NCBI GenBank assembly: GCA_963821095.1
Contig: CAWGCJ010000007.1
Location: 124,001-188,000 of the forward strand
Direction: 5' to 3'
Length of the DNA stretch: 64,000 bases
From: CAVPHV01 sp963821095
GTDB lineage: Bacteria > Actinomycetota > Acidimicrobiia > Spongiisociales > UBA5794
Shown here: positions 8,385-16,822 of the stretch, in pieces
Position numbering within the stretch: the first letter of the stretch is position 1
How the letters are laid out: the number at the start of each line of letters is the position of its first letter
Made by a program: the position numbers and the translations under genes
Notes under the pieces: generated by a model
What the model was told of the DNA's origin: nothing
Seen by the model: only the letters and a program-made list of their open reading frames with translations
The model's database searches: none

Positions 8385-9943
8385 ATGTTCGAGTCCATTC
8401 GTCGTCTCGCTGCGTTCGTCGTTGTCGCCGTGCTGGTTGGGTCGGCGTGCTCGGTGGCCGGAGCCGGCGACACGACACTGCCACCTCCGGATGAGGCGAT
8501 CGCCACGACGTCGTCGTCGCTCCCCGTCGTCGGTGAACCCACAACCACTGCTGCGCCCCTGGTCACGACCACGACGTCAACAACGACGACCACCCTCCCC
8601 ACCCGAGCAAAAGGTGAGGTTCCCCCGTGGACGGTCGGCGCACCCTGGGGTGAGGCCAGAGGACTGACCATGTTCCGCGGCAACCCGACTCGCACCTTCT
8701 ACGGCACCGGACCCATCCCGCAGCAGCCCCGTGTGCTGTGGCGCTTCCCGGAGAGCCCGATGTGTGGCACCTCGACTGTGGCGGGCGAGGCGAAAGAGTG
8801 GTGCGGATCGGGGTGGACCGGTCAGCCCGTCGTGTGGGAGCGAGGCGATGGCGTCACCGAGGTCATCTTTGGGGCCTACGACAAGCGGATTCACTTCCTC
8901 GATGCCGACACCGGCGAGCGACTGCGCGCCGACTTCTTGATGGGCGACATCATCAAGGGCTCGGTCACGCTCGACCCCGACGGGTTCCCGCTGCTCTACG
9001 CCGGTTCGCGCGATCCCAACTACCGCATCATTGCCCTCGACGGCGACGAGCCGACCGAGTTGTGGTCGCTTCCGGCTTCAGCCGTGAACGGGATGTGGAA
9101 CGACGACTGGGACTCGAACGCGGTGATCATCGACGACGTGCTGTTCCTCGGCGGGGAGAACAGTTGGTGGTTCGCGGTCGGACTCAACCGCGGCTACGAC
9201 GCGGCCGGCAAGGTCACGGTGAATCCTGAGATCCTCTACAGCACGCCGGCGTGGACTGAGGAGTTAGTCCGCCGGGTGGGGCGCCAGCAGAGCGTCGAGA
9301 GTTCGACGGCAGTCTTCGGCACCATCGCCTACTTCGCCAACTCGGCCGGCCGGGTGGTCGGAGTGGATACGTCCCAGGTGCGGTCGGGCGAGGGAGAGAT
9401 CGTCTTCGATTTCTGGATGGGTGACGACGTCGACAGCACCATCGTGATCGATGAGGACGGCATGCTCTACGTGTCAGCTGAGGTGGACCTGAACACCGAA
9501 CGTGGCCGCGAGGTCGGTCAGTTGGCGAAGCTGGATCCGTCCCGCCCCGGTGATCCGCTCGTATGGAGTTTTGCCGTGCCCGCTACGACCGTCGACGGCG
9601 GTATCTGGGCAACTCCGGCCCTCGTCGGTGACGTGTTGTTTGTGTCCACCAACCCGGGCGACCTCCTGGCGGTGGACACCAAGGCGGGCGAGGTCCTCTG
9701 GCGCGAAGAGATCGGCGTCAACGCCTGGTCGTCACCGGTGCATGTCGACGACACTCTGGTGGTTGCCGTCGACTGCGAATCCAGTGCGGCATTGCGCAGC
9801 TACGACGTGAGTGACCCTTCTCTCCCTCAACTCCTCTGGGAACTCCCTGTGGGCGGCGGCTGCATCGAGTCAACCCCCGCCGTCTGGAACGGCCGCTCTA
9901 CGTAGGTTCCCGAGACGGCTACTTCTACGCGATCGGCGAGTAA
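8385..9943 (+). CDS. PQQ-type beta-propeller lipoprotein (one frameshift near the 3' end)
   Basis: Begins MFESIRRLAAFVVVAVLVGS followed by AC, a signal peptide with a lipobox-like end, then a Thr/Pro-rich linker (about 25-75). The rest is built from outer-membrane-lipoprotein-like blades: GRVVGVDTSQ, GDLLAVDTKAGEVLWREEIG, DTLVVAVDCESSA. The uninterrupted frame stops at 9905 after TPAVWNG. One base is missing at about 9890-9898. In the shifted frame LYVGSRDGYFYAIGE completes the last blade and stops at 9943. The protein is thus about 519 aa. It is likely exported and surface- or membrane-anchored. No enzyme signature is seen, so it may be a scaffold or sensor. Confidence 0.8.
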
Positions 9944-9964
9944 GCCGGGACATGGAGCTGCGGC

Positions 9965-9984
9965 TGGTCCGCAGTCGCGGACCA
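9965..9984. terminator. Short hairpin between propeller gene and nifJ
   Basis: TGGTCCGC and GCGGACCA form an 8-bp perfect stem with a 4-nt AGTC loop, 21 bp after the corrected stop at 9943. There is no T-run, so termination is only possible. Confidence 0.35.
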
Positions 9985-10077
9985 AGTACCGAGGTCCGCT
10001 GTGACCTCCTGCCCTAGAGCTACGCCGCCTATGGTGGTCGAATAGCGCAAAACACATCCGGTCGAGGAGCAAACGCC

Positions 10078-13000
10078 GTGTCCACTGAATCTGCACCTCG
10101 CCGCTACGTCACCCTGGACGGGAACGAAGCGGCTGCCTCCATCGCGTTCAGGACCAATGAGGTCATCGCGATCTACCCCATCACCCCGGCATCGCCGATG
10201 GGTGAGCTATCCGACGCCTGGGCGGCGCGGGGAATGAAGAACATCTGGGGAACCATCCCCGAAGTCATCGAGATGCAAAGCGAGGCCGGGGCGGCTGGAA
10301 CCGTCCACGGAGCGTTGCAGACCGGTGCCCTCACGACCACATTCACCGCCTCGCAGGGCCTGCTGCTGATGATCCCGAACATGTTCAAGATCGCCGGTGA
10401 GCTCACCCCGGCCGTCTTCCACATTGCGGCGCGCACCCTGGCCACCCACGCCCTGTCCATCTTCGGTGACCACAGCGACGTGATGTCGGTGCGCAGCACC
10501 GGCTGGTCGATGCTGGCCAGCGCATCGGTTCAGGAAGCTCACGACCTCGCTCTTGTCGCGCAGTCGGCGACGCTCGAGACTCGGGTGCCTTTCCTGCACT
10601 TCTTCGACGGCTTCCGCACCTCCCACGAAGTCGCCAAGATCGAGGAACTCACCGACGACGACATCAGGCAAATGGTGTCGCTCGACGCCGTGCTCGAGCA
10701 CCGGATGCGCCGCCTCGACCCGGATGCACCCGTGCTGCGCGGCACGGCGCAGAACGCCGATGTGTTCTTCCAGGCCCGTGAGGCCTGCAACCTGTACTAC
10801 GAGGCCGTCCCCGACAAGGTGCAGGCGGCGATGGATCGCCTCGCCGATCTCGTCGGTCGGCAATATCACCTGTTCGACTACGTGGGCGCCCCGGATGCCG
10901 AGACGGTGGTCGTGTTGATGGGATCTGGTGTCGGCGCTGCCGAGGAGGCCGTCAACAAGCTCGTCGCCGAGGGTCGCAAGGTCGGGATGATCAAGGTCCG
11001 TCTCTATCGCCCCTTCGCCTCGGGCGCCTTCGTTGCCGCCTTGCCGCCAACGGTTCGCACCGTTGTTGCCCTCGACCGGACCAAAGAGCCCGGCGCCGTC
11101 GGCGAGCCGCTCTACACCGACGTCGTTGCCGCCATCGTCGAGGAGACCCACGACGAGCGGACCACCTGGGCCGTGATGCCGCGGGTGCTGGGCGGCCGCT
11201 ACGGCCTATCCAGCAAAGAGTTCACGCCGGCGATGGTCAAGGCCGTGTTCGACGCCGCCGAGACCGATGATGCGCCGCGCGAGTTCACCGTCGGCATCGT
11301 CGATGACGTGACCAACCTCAGCCTCGATTGGGACCCGGAGTGGTCGGCCGAGCCCGACGGCGTGAAGGCGGTCTTCTTCGGCCTCGGTGCCGACGGCACG
11401 GTTGGCGCCAACAAGAACTCCGTGAAGATCGTCGGCGAGAACACGGATCAGTATGCCCAGGGCCACTTCGTCTACGACTCCCGCAAGTCGGGAGCCGTCA
11501 CCATCTCTCACCTGCGCTTCGCAGCGCAGGAGATCCAGTCCACCTATCTGATCACCGACGCCGACTTCGTGGCCTGCCACAACTTCGGCTTCCTCGAGAA
11601 GATGGATGTGCTGGGTGTGGCTCGCTCCGGTGCGACGTTCCTCCTCAACAGCCCGTATGGGCCCGATGAGGTGTGGGACAAGATCCCGCGTGAGGTGCAA
11701 GAGCAGATCGTCTCCAAGCAGCTCGACTTCTATATCGTCGATGGACACGGCGTCGCCGAGAAGGCTGGGCTCGGAGGGCGCATCAATACGGTGCTGCAGA
11801 CCTGCTTCTTCTACCTCAGCGGGATCTTGCCCCGCGACGAGGCGATTGCCGCCATCAAGAAGGCAATCGAGAAGAGCTACGCCCGCTTCGGCGAGTCGGT
11901 GCTCGAACGCAACTACGCCGCCGTCGACGGGGCCATCGAGGCGATCCACAAGGTCGAGATTCCAGCGAGCGCTTCTTCGGACATCGAAATGCGGCCCGTG
12001 GTGCCGCCGACGGCTCCCGACTTCGTGAAGCGGGTCACGGCAATGATGCTCGAGGGCAAGGGCGACCTTCTTCCCGTCAGCGCATTGCCGGTTGACGGGA
12101 CCTTCCCAACGGCGACCACGCAGTACGAGCTGCGCAGCATCGCCAGAGAGATACCAATCTTCGACGCCGACATCTGCATTCAGTGCGCCAAGTGCACCAT
12201 CGTGTGCCCGCATGCGGCGATTCGGATGAAGGCGTTCCCGGCCGAGTTGGCCGGCGACGCTCCCGATGCGCTCCAGGTGCTGCCGTTCCGCTCCAAGGAA
12301 CTCGAAGACCACGTGATGACCATTCAGGTGGCTCCCGACGATTGCACGGGCTGCGGCGTCTGCGTCAACGTGTGCCCGGCCAAGTCCAAGGAGGCGGTCA
12401 GGCACAAGGCCATCAACATGGAGCCGAAGGAAGACCACCTCGAGGTGGAGCGGGCCAACTGGGACTTCTTCAAGACGATCCCCGAGCCGGACCGCACCTT
12501 GATCAACATCAACAACGTCAAGGGCTCCCAGTTGCTCGACCCGCTGTTCGAATTCTCGGGCGCATGCTCGGGCTGTGGCGAAACGCCGTATATCAAGCTG
12601 CTCACTCAGTTGTTCGGCGATCGCATCATGGTGGCCAACGCCACCGGCTGCTCGTCGATCTACGGCGGCAACCTGCCGACGACGCCGTATGCCGTCAACT
12701 CCGAAGGACGAGGGCCGACCTGGGCCAACTCGCTGTTCGAGGACAACGCCGAGTTTGGGCTTGGCATGCGTCTGGCGCTCGACCAGGAGACCGAAGCGGC
12801 CCGGGTGCTGGTGAGCGCTTTGTCCGATCAGATCGGTGAGGACCTTGCCACTGCGCTGCTCGAAGGCACCCAGTTGGATCAGGCCGGAGTTGACGCCCAG
12901 CGCGCTCACGTGGCCGAGTTGGTCGGGAAGCTGAAGACGATCGACGATCCCAGGGCCCGGCGGCTCGAAGTCATCTCCGGCACCCTGGTCCGCAAGAGCG

Positions 13001-13683
13001 TGTGGATCGTCGGCGGCGACGGCTGGGCCTACGACATCGGCTTTGGCGGCGTCGACCATGCAATGGCGTCGGGCAAGAACATCAACATCCTGGTGCTCGA
13101 CACCGAGGTCTATTCGAACACCGGTGGCCAGGCGTCGAAGGCAACTCCCCGCGGAGCTGTTGCCAAGTTCGCCGCCAGCGGAAAGACCAATGCGAAGAAG
13201 GACCTCGGCCAGATCGCGATGGCCTACGAGAACGTCTATGTCGCCCAGATCGCCATAGGAGCCAACAACATCCAAACGGTCAAGGCGTTCCAGGAGGCTG
13301 AAGCCTTCGACGGCCCGTCGCTGATCCTCGCCTACAGCACCTGTATCGCTCACGGGATCGATATGGAGACCAGCATGGAGCACCAGAAGGATCTGGTGAG
13401 CTCGGGGTATTGGCCGCTGTATCGCTACGACCCACGGGTGACGCTCGAGGGCAAGCACGCATTCCATCTCGACAGCCGAAAACCGACCTTGGCGTTTGCG
13501 GAGGTGGCCAAGAGCGAGGGCCGCTTTGCGATGCTGATGCGCTCGGCTCCCGAGACCGCCGAGCGGCTGTTTGCGATGGCGCAGGAGGACATCGACGAAC
13601 GGTGGAATCTGTACGAACAGTTTGAGGACATCGAGCGAACCATCACCGACGAGGAGGCCAGAGTGGAGGATCCGCAGTCATGA
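10078..13683 (+). CDS. nifJ: Pyruvate:ferredoxin (flavodoxin) oxidoreductase, single-chain
   Basis: Converts pyruvate and CoA to acetyl-CoA and CO2 while reducing ferredoxin or flavodoxin. The 1201 aa match the one-chain homodimeric form. Domain I begins with AIYPITPASPMGELSDAWA (TPP pyrimidine side). Two ferredoxin clusters follow: CIQCAKCTIVCP near residue 700 and CTGCGVCVNVCP near 757. The TPP/cluster domain has ACSGCGETPYIKLL, GCSSIYGGNLPTTPYAVN, and GGDGWAYDIGFGGVDHA with LDTEVYSNTGGQ. The GTG start has a GAGGAG ribosome site. Its stop overlaps the next start (ATGA). The enzyme suggests a low-oxygen or ferredoxin-linked acetyl-CoA route in this organism. Confidence 0.97.
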   Translation: MSTESAPRRYVTLDGNEAAASIAFRTNEVIAIYPITPASPMGELSDAWAARGMKNIWGTIPEVIEMQSEAGAAGTVHGALQTGALTTTFTASQGLLLMIPNMFKIAGELTPAVFHIAARTLATHALSIFGDHSDVMSVRSTGWSMLASASVQEAHDLALVAQSATLETRVPFLHFFDGFRTSHEVAKIEELTDDDIRQMVSLDAVLEHRMRRLDPDAPVLRGTAQNADVFFQAREACNLYYEAVPDKVQAAMDRLADLVGRQYHLFDYVGAPDAETVVVLMGSGVGAAEEAVNKLVAEGRKVGMIKVRLYRPFASGAFVAALPPTVRTVVALDRTKEPGAVGEPLYTDVVAAIVEETHDERTTWAVMPRVLGGRYGLSSKEFTPAMVKAVFDAAETDDAPREFTVGIVDDVTNLSLDWDPEWSAEPDGVKAVFFGLGADGTVGANKNSVKIVGENTDQYAQGHFVYDSRKSGAVTISHLRFAAQEIQSTYLITDADFVACHNFGFLEKMDVLGVARSGATFLLNSPYGPDEVWDKIPREVQEQIVSKQLDFYIVDGHGVAEKAGLGGRINTVLQTCFFYLSGILPRDEAIAAIKKAIEKSYARFGESVLERNYAAVDGAIEAIHKVEIPASASSDIEMRPVVPPTAPDFVKRVTAMMLEGKGDLLPVSALPVDGTFPTATTQYELRSIAREIPIFDADICIQCAKCTIVCPHAAIRMKAFPAELAGDAPDALQVLPFRSKELEDHVMTIQVAPDDCTGCGVCVNVCPAKSKEAVRHKAINMEPKEDHLEVERANWDFFKTIPEPDRTLININNVKGSQLLDPLFEFSGACSGCGETPYIKLLTQLFGDRIMVANATGCSSIYGGNLPTTPYAVNSEGRGPTWANSLFEDNAEFGLGMRLALDQETEAARVLVSALSDQIGEDLATALLEGTQLDQAGVDAQRAHVAELVGKLKTIDDPRARRLEVISGTLVRKSVWIVGGDGWAYDIGFGGVDHAMASGKNINILVLDTEVYSNTGGQASKATPRGAVAKFAASGKTNAKKDLGQIAMAYENVYVAQIAIGANNIQTVKAFQEAEAFDGPSLILAYSTCIAHGIDMETSMEHQKDLVSSGYWPLYRYDPRVTLEGKHAFHLDSRKPTLAFAEVAKSEGRFAMLMRSAPETAERLFAMAQEDIDERWNLYEQFEDIERTITDEEARVEDPQS

Positions 13684-14690
13684 GTGTCGATCTCAGCACC
13701 AGCTATCTCGGTCTGAAGTTGGCGAACCCGGTGATGGCGTCGTCGTCGCCGCTCACGGGATCCATCGACACACTCAAACAGCTCGAAGAGGCGGGGGTCT
13801 CTGCGGTCGTGCTTCCCTCGTTGTTCGAGGAGCAGATCGAGCACGAAGCGATGGAAGCCCACCGGCTCGTCGAGTACGGGGCGGAGAGCTTCGCCGAGGC
13901 ACTCGGCGGCTACTTCCCAGAGCTGGACTCGTACAACACGGGCCCGCAGCTCTATCTCGATCAGGTCGCCGCTGCCAAGGAGTCGCTCTCGATCCCGGTC
14001 ATCCCCAGCTTGAACGGCACGACCCGGGGCGGCTGGGTGCGCTACGCCAAGCGGATGGAAGAGGCCGGCGCCGACGCCCTCGAACTCAACGTGTACCTGA
14101 TCCCGACCGACCCGTACGCCACGTCGCTCGACGTCGAGCGACGCTACATCGACCTGCTCTCAGCAGTGGTCGAGACGGTGGACATCCCGGTGGCGATCAA
14201 GCTCGGCCCCTACTTCTCGTCGCTGGCCCACGTGGCACGCGAGTTTGTCGAGGCTGGTGCAGCCGGGCTGGTGTTGTTCAACCGGTTCTACCAGCCCGAC
14301 ATCGACCTCGAAGACCTGCGGGTGCTGCCCAACCTCCAGCTCAGCACGTCTGCGGAACTGCGGCTCCCGCTGCGCTGGCTGGCGATTCTCCACGGCAAGC
14401 TGCGGGCCGACATGGCGGTTACCGGTGGCGTGCACACGTCGGATGACGTGCTGAAGTCGCTGCTGGTCGGCGCGGATGCGGTGATGATGGCGTCGGCATT
14501 GCTCCAGGAGGGTCCGTATCACGCGGCCGCGGTGATCGGCGGGCTCACGGCGTGGCTCGAGGAGCACGAGTACGACTCCGTCGAGCAGATGAAGGGTTCG
14601 ATGTCGATGGCCTCGGCCCCCAACCCCGACGGCTTCATCCGTTCCAACTACATGCGAGTCCTCGCCAGCTACTCGACGCCCGTTCCCTAG
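13680..14690 (+). CDS. Dihydroorotate dehydrogenase-like flavoprotein, coupled to PFOR
   Basis: 336 aa with the FMN (beta/alpha)8 barrel of the DHOD family: YLGLKLANPVMASSSPLTGS at the start, AIKLGPYFSSL in the middle, and the phosphate-binding end TGGVHTSDDVLKSLLVGADA. The loop that in true DHODs reads N-x-S-C-P-N and provides the catalytic base is here ELNVYLIPTDPYATS, with no Cys or matching Ser. This is therefore probably not PyrD. It overlaps nifJ by 4 bp, so it should be translated with it. A role as an electron-transfer or substrate partner of PFOR is an inference. Annotation as pyrD would be misleading. Confidence 0.88.
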   Translation: MSVDLSTSYLGLKLANPVMASSSPLTGSIDTLKQLEEAGVSAVVLPSLFEEQIEHEAMEAHRLVEYGAESFAEALGGYFPELDSYNTGPQLYLDQVAAAKESLSIPVIPSLNGTTRGGWVRYAKRMEEAGADALELNVYLIPTDPYATSLDVERRYIDLLSAVVETVDIPVAIKLGPYFSSLAHVAREFVEAGAAGLVLFNRFYQPDIDLEDLRVLPNLQLSTSAELRLPLRWLAILHGKLRADMAVTGGVHTSDDVLKSLLVGADAVMMASALLQEGPYHAAAVIGGLTAWLEEHEYDSVEQMKGSMSMASAPNPDGFIRSNYMRVLASYSTPVP

Positions 14691-14702
14691 GCCGGGCCCG
14701 CC

Positions 14703-14873
14703 GCCGACTCAAGGACTCCAGTCGCCGAGCCAGGGACGGTGACCCGTTCGCTGGATGTCGGGTTCGCTCACCTCGGTCGCTTCTCGGTCCGCTACAAGGG
14801 TCTCTACGGGGAGTCTCCGTCGACCACACTGCGGACGGTCGGCCAGCGCACCTGTCCGGTCTCGGTCACCTGA
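14703..14873 (+). pseudogene. Remnant of an AraC-family regulator (C-terminal HTH)
   Basis: In one frame the intergenic DNA reads SLDVGFAHLGRFSVRYKGLY and then GESPSTTLR before a TGA at 14871-14873. This is the second helix-turn-helix of AraC-type regulators (WGF-x-HLGRFS-x-x-Y-x-x-x-x-G-x-SPS-x-TLR). Nothing of the N-terminal domain remains and no start codon serves it, because nifJ's partner gene ends 12 bp upstream. It is a truncated leftover, probably from a deletion. Confidence 0.7.
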
Positions 14874-14882
14874 CAGGTGCGC
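14846..14882. terminator. Inverted repeat at the end of the AraC remnant
   Basis: GCGCACCTGTC at 14846-14856 and its complement GACAGGTGCGC at 14872-14882 are perfect 11-bp arms around a 15-nt loop. There is no T-run. It may be the old terminator of the lost regulator or an operator. Confidence 0.4.
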
Positions 14883-14965
14883 GACTGTCGTGTCGATTCG
14901 GGGTAGCGCCGCTGCGGCGAAGCCTCTAGCTTCAGAACGGCGTTCGGATCAGCGAAGGGGGAAGC

Positions 14966-16366
14966 ATGTCCGCCAGTCACAGCCCGCAGCTCGAGGCGGC
15001 CGTCAGCCCTCAGGATCGCCGCGCCAAGGGGAAAGCGATTCGCAAGGTGGTGCCGCGTTCCAGCCACGGGGAATGGTCGCCGCCTGCCGATCGGCAAGAT
15101 CCCGTCGATGTGATCGCAAGCCAGGACACGAGTCGGGTCCAATGGCTGGTCCCCATTCGTCACGGTCGGATGTCGGACTCGCCGTTTGCGTTCTATCGGG
15201 GCGCCGCGAAGATCATGGCCGCCGACTTGTCGCACACCCCCAAGACCGGCCTCAACGCCCAAATCTGCGGTGATGCCCACCTCGCCAACTTCGGCTCCTA
15301 CGGCTCGCCCGATCGTCGTCAGGTGTTCGACGTCAACGACTTCGATGAGACCCTTCCCGGCCCGTGGGAGTGGGACCTGAAGCGGTTGGCGACCAGCGTT
15401 GTGTTGGCAGGACGCGACAACGAGTTCGACGACTCCGACATCAGGACGGCAACGCTTGGGTCGCTTGCGGGGTACCGCCGGGCAATGGCGGATTTCGGGG
15501 GTGCGAGGACACTTGATATCTGGTACTCACAGCTCTCCCTCGAGCAAGTCTTGGCGACGGCGCCCACCAAGCAGGACCAGAAGCTGGTGAAGAAGAGCGC
15601 AAAGAAGGCTCGCTCCAAGGACAACCTGACAGCCTTGTCGAAGCTCGCTGAGAAGGTGAACGGGACCTACCGGATCAAGAGCCAGCCGCCATTGTTGTTG
15701 CCGATGCGCGACCTGGCCGGTTCGAGGGATCTGGACGAGGTCAGTGCTGGGGTCGACGACAGCTTGGCGAGCTACCGGCTGACCCTCCCCGACAATCGCA
15801 GGCTCTTGTTCGACCGGTTCACCCTCGTCGACTATGCGGTCAAGGTTGTCGGTGTCGGCAGCGTGGGAACCCGCTGCTTGATCGTGCTCTTTCAGGGGCG
15901 AGACGATGAGGATCCGCTCTTTCTCCAGATCAAGGAAGCCACGAGTTCGGTGTTGGAAGATCACTTGCCGAAGAGCCACTACAAGGAGCACGGCAAGCGG
16001 GTGGTGGAAGGGCAGCGCCTCATGCAGGCGTCGAGCGACATCTTCTTAGGGTGGACGGTGCACCTCGATTCCAATTGGCACTTCTACTGGCGCCAGTTCC
16101 ACGACATGAAGGGCTCCGCCAACGTTGCAGCGATGGGCCCCGGAACATTGGCGGACTATGCCAGCTTGTGCGGGTGGACGCTGGCTCACGCCCATGCCCG
16201 ATCAGGGGACCCCATCGCGATTGCCGGCTACCTCGGCTCCGGCGACGTCTTTGATCGCTCCGTCGCCGACTTCGCCTTTGCCTACGCCGACCAGAACGAC
16301 AGGGACTATCAGGCCTTTGTCTCGGCCATCAAGTCGGGCAAGATCCAGGCAACCACCGGCGAATAG
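14966..16366 (+). CDS. DUF2252 family protein (kinase-like fold)
   Basis: 466 aa, start ATG with AAGGGGGA five bases upstream. Family hallmarks are RHGRMSDSPFAFYRGAAKIM, then CGDAHLANFGSYGSPDRRQV and DVNDFDETLPGPWEWDLKRL. The G-D-x-H-x-x-N and D-x-N-D-F-D pair resembles the catalytic and metal-binding loops of the protein-kinase-like/aminoglycoside phosphotransferase fold, so phosphotransfer is plausible. A lysine-rich linker is found near residues 205-220. The C-terminal part has WTLAHAHARSGDP, also typical. The substrate is unknown and the gene appears to be transcribed alone. Confidence 0.92.
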   Translation: MSASHSPQLEAAVSPQDRRAKGKAIRKVVPRSSHGEWSPPADRQDPVDVIASQDTSRVQWLVPIRHGRMSDSPFAFYRGAAKIMAADLSHTPKTGLNAQICGDAHLANFGSYGSPDRRQVFDVNDFDETLPGPWEWDLKRLATSVVLAGRDNEFDDSDIRTATLGSLAGYRRAMADFGGARTLDIWYSQLSLEQVLATAPTKQDQKLVKKSAKKARSKDNLTALSKLAEKVNGTYRIKSQPPLLLPMRDLAGSRDLDEVSAGVDDSLASYRLTLPDNRRLLFDRFTLVDYAVKVVGVGSVGTRCLIVLFQGRDDEDPLFLQIKEATSSVLEDHLPKSHYKEHGKRVVEGQRLMQASSDIFLGWTVHLDSNWHFYWRQFHDMKGSANVAAMGPGTLADYASLCGWTLAHAHARSGDPIAIAGYLGSGDVFDRSVADFAFAYADQNDRDYQAFVSAIKSGKIQATTGE

Positions 16367-16425
16367 AACGCTGCGGTCGAATCAGGTCTTCGTGCCTTCG
16401 GAGACCTCGACTTCGATCCCCCGAC

Positions 16426-16779
16426 CTAGGTGCTCCCGAGCCAGTCCCAGGCGTCGTCGTCGTTCTCGAAGTACTTGGTCTGCTGGGCGGAGAAGGGCTG
16501 GGCGAGCTTGGTGAGATGTCGCTCCCACTTGGCGTTGCCGACGAGGGCCATTTTGACGATCTTGTTCTTGTACGTTTCGCCAAAGTCGAGGTCGGACTTC
16601 CAGGAGTCCACCTTCTCCCATTTGAACTGGGTGAGATCGAGGAGCAGATTGATGCTTCCGTTCTTGTCGATCGCCGCCTGCACCGCTGGGACGAGCGTCT
16701 GGTAGTCGGCTTGCCCGACTTCGCCGATGACCGTGTAGCCGATCGCGGTCTCCGAACTCTTCTCCATGGTCTGGATCAC
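16426..16779 (-). CDS. SpoIIAA-like (STAS/SEC14) protein
   Basis: About 118 aa from a GTG at 16777-16779, chosen because GGAG stands five bases upstream. A TTG further out at 16821 lacks such a site. The sequence MEKSSETAIGYTVIGEVGQA followed by LLLDLTQFKWEKVDSWKSD and FGETYKNKIVKMALVGNAKW is characteristic of the SpoIIAA-like family, a small alpha/beta fold related to STAS and CRAL-TRIO lipid-binding proteins. It is convergent with the DUF2252 gene and lies downstream of the maturase on the same strand. The function is not established. Confidence 0.82.
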   Translation of the reverse strand: MIQTMEKSSETAIGYTVIGEVGQADYQTLVPAVQAAIDKNGSINLLLDLTQFKWEKVDSWKSDLDFGETYKNKIVKMALVGNAKWERHLTKLAQPFSAQQTKYFENDDDAWDWLGST

Positions 16780-16822
16780 GGGCGCTCCAATCGTCAGTCG
16801 GCTTGCGTCTAGTTCCCGCAAC

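Noticed and set aside
11206..13467. A 753-residue open frame on the strand opposite nifJ
   Set aside because: It mirrors a GC-rich coding gene with all PFOR motifs. Its own translation has no family motif and no ribosome site.
13680..14690. Annotation as pyrD (dihydroorotate dehydrogenase)
   Set aside because: The catalytic N-x-S-C-P-N loop is absent and the gene is coupled to nifJ.
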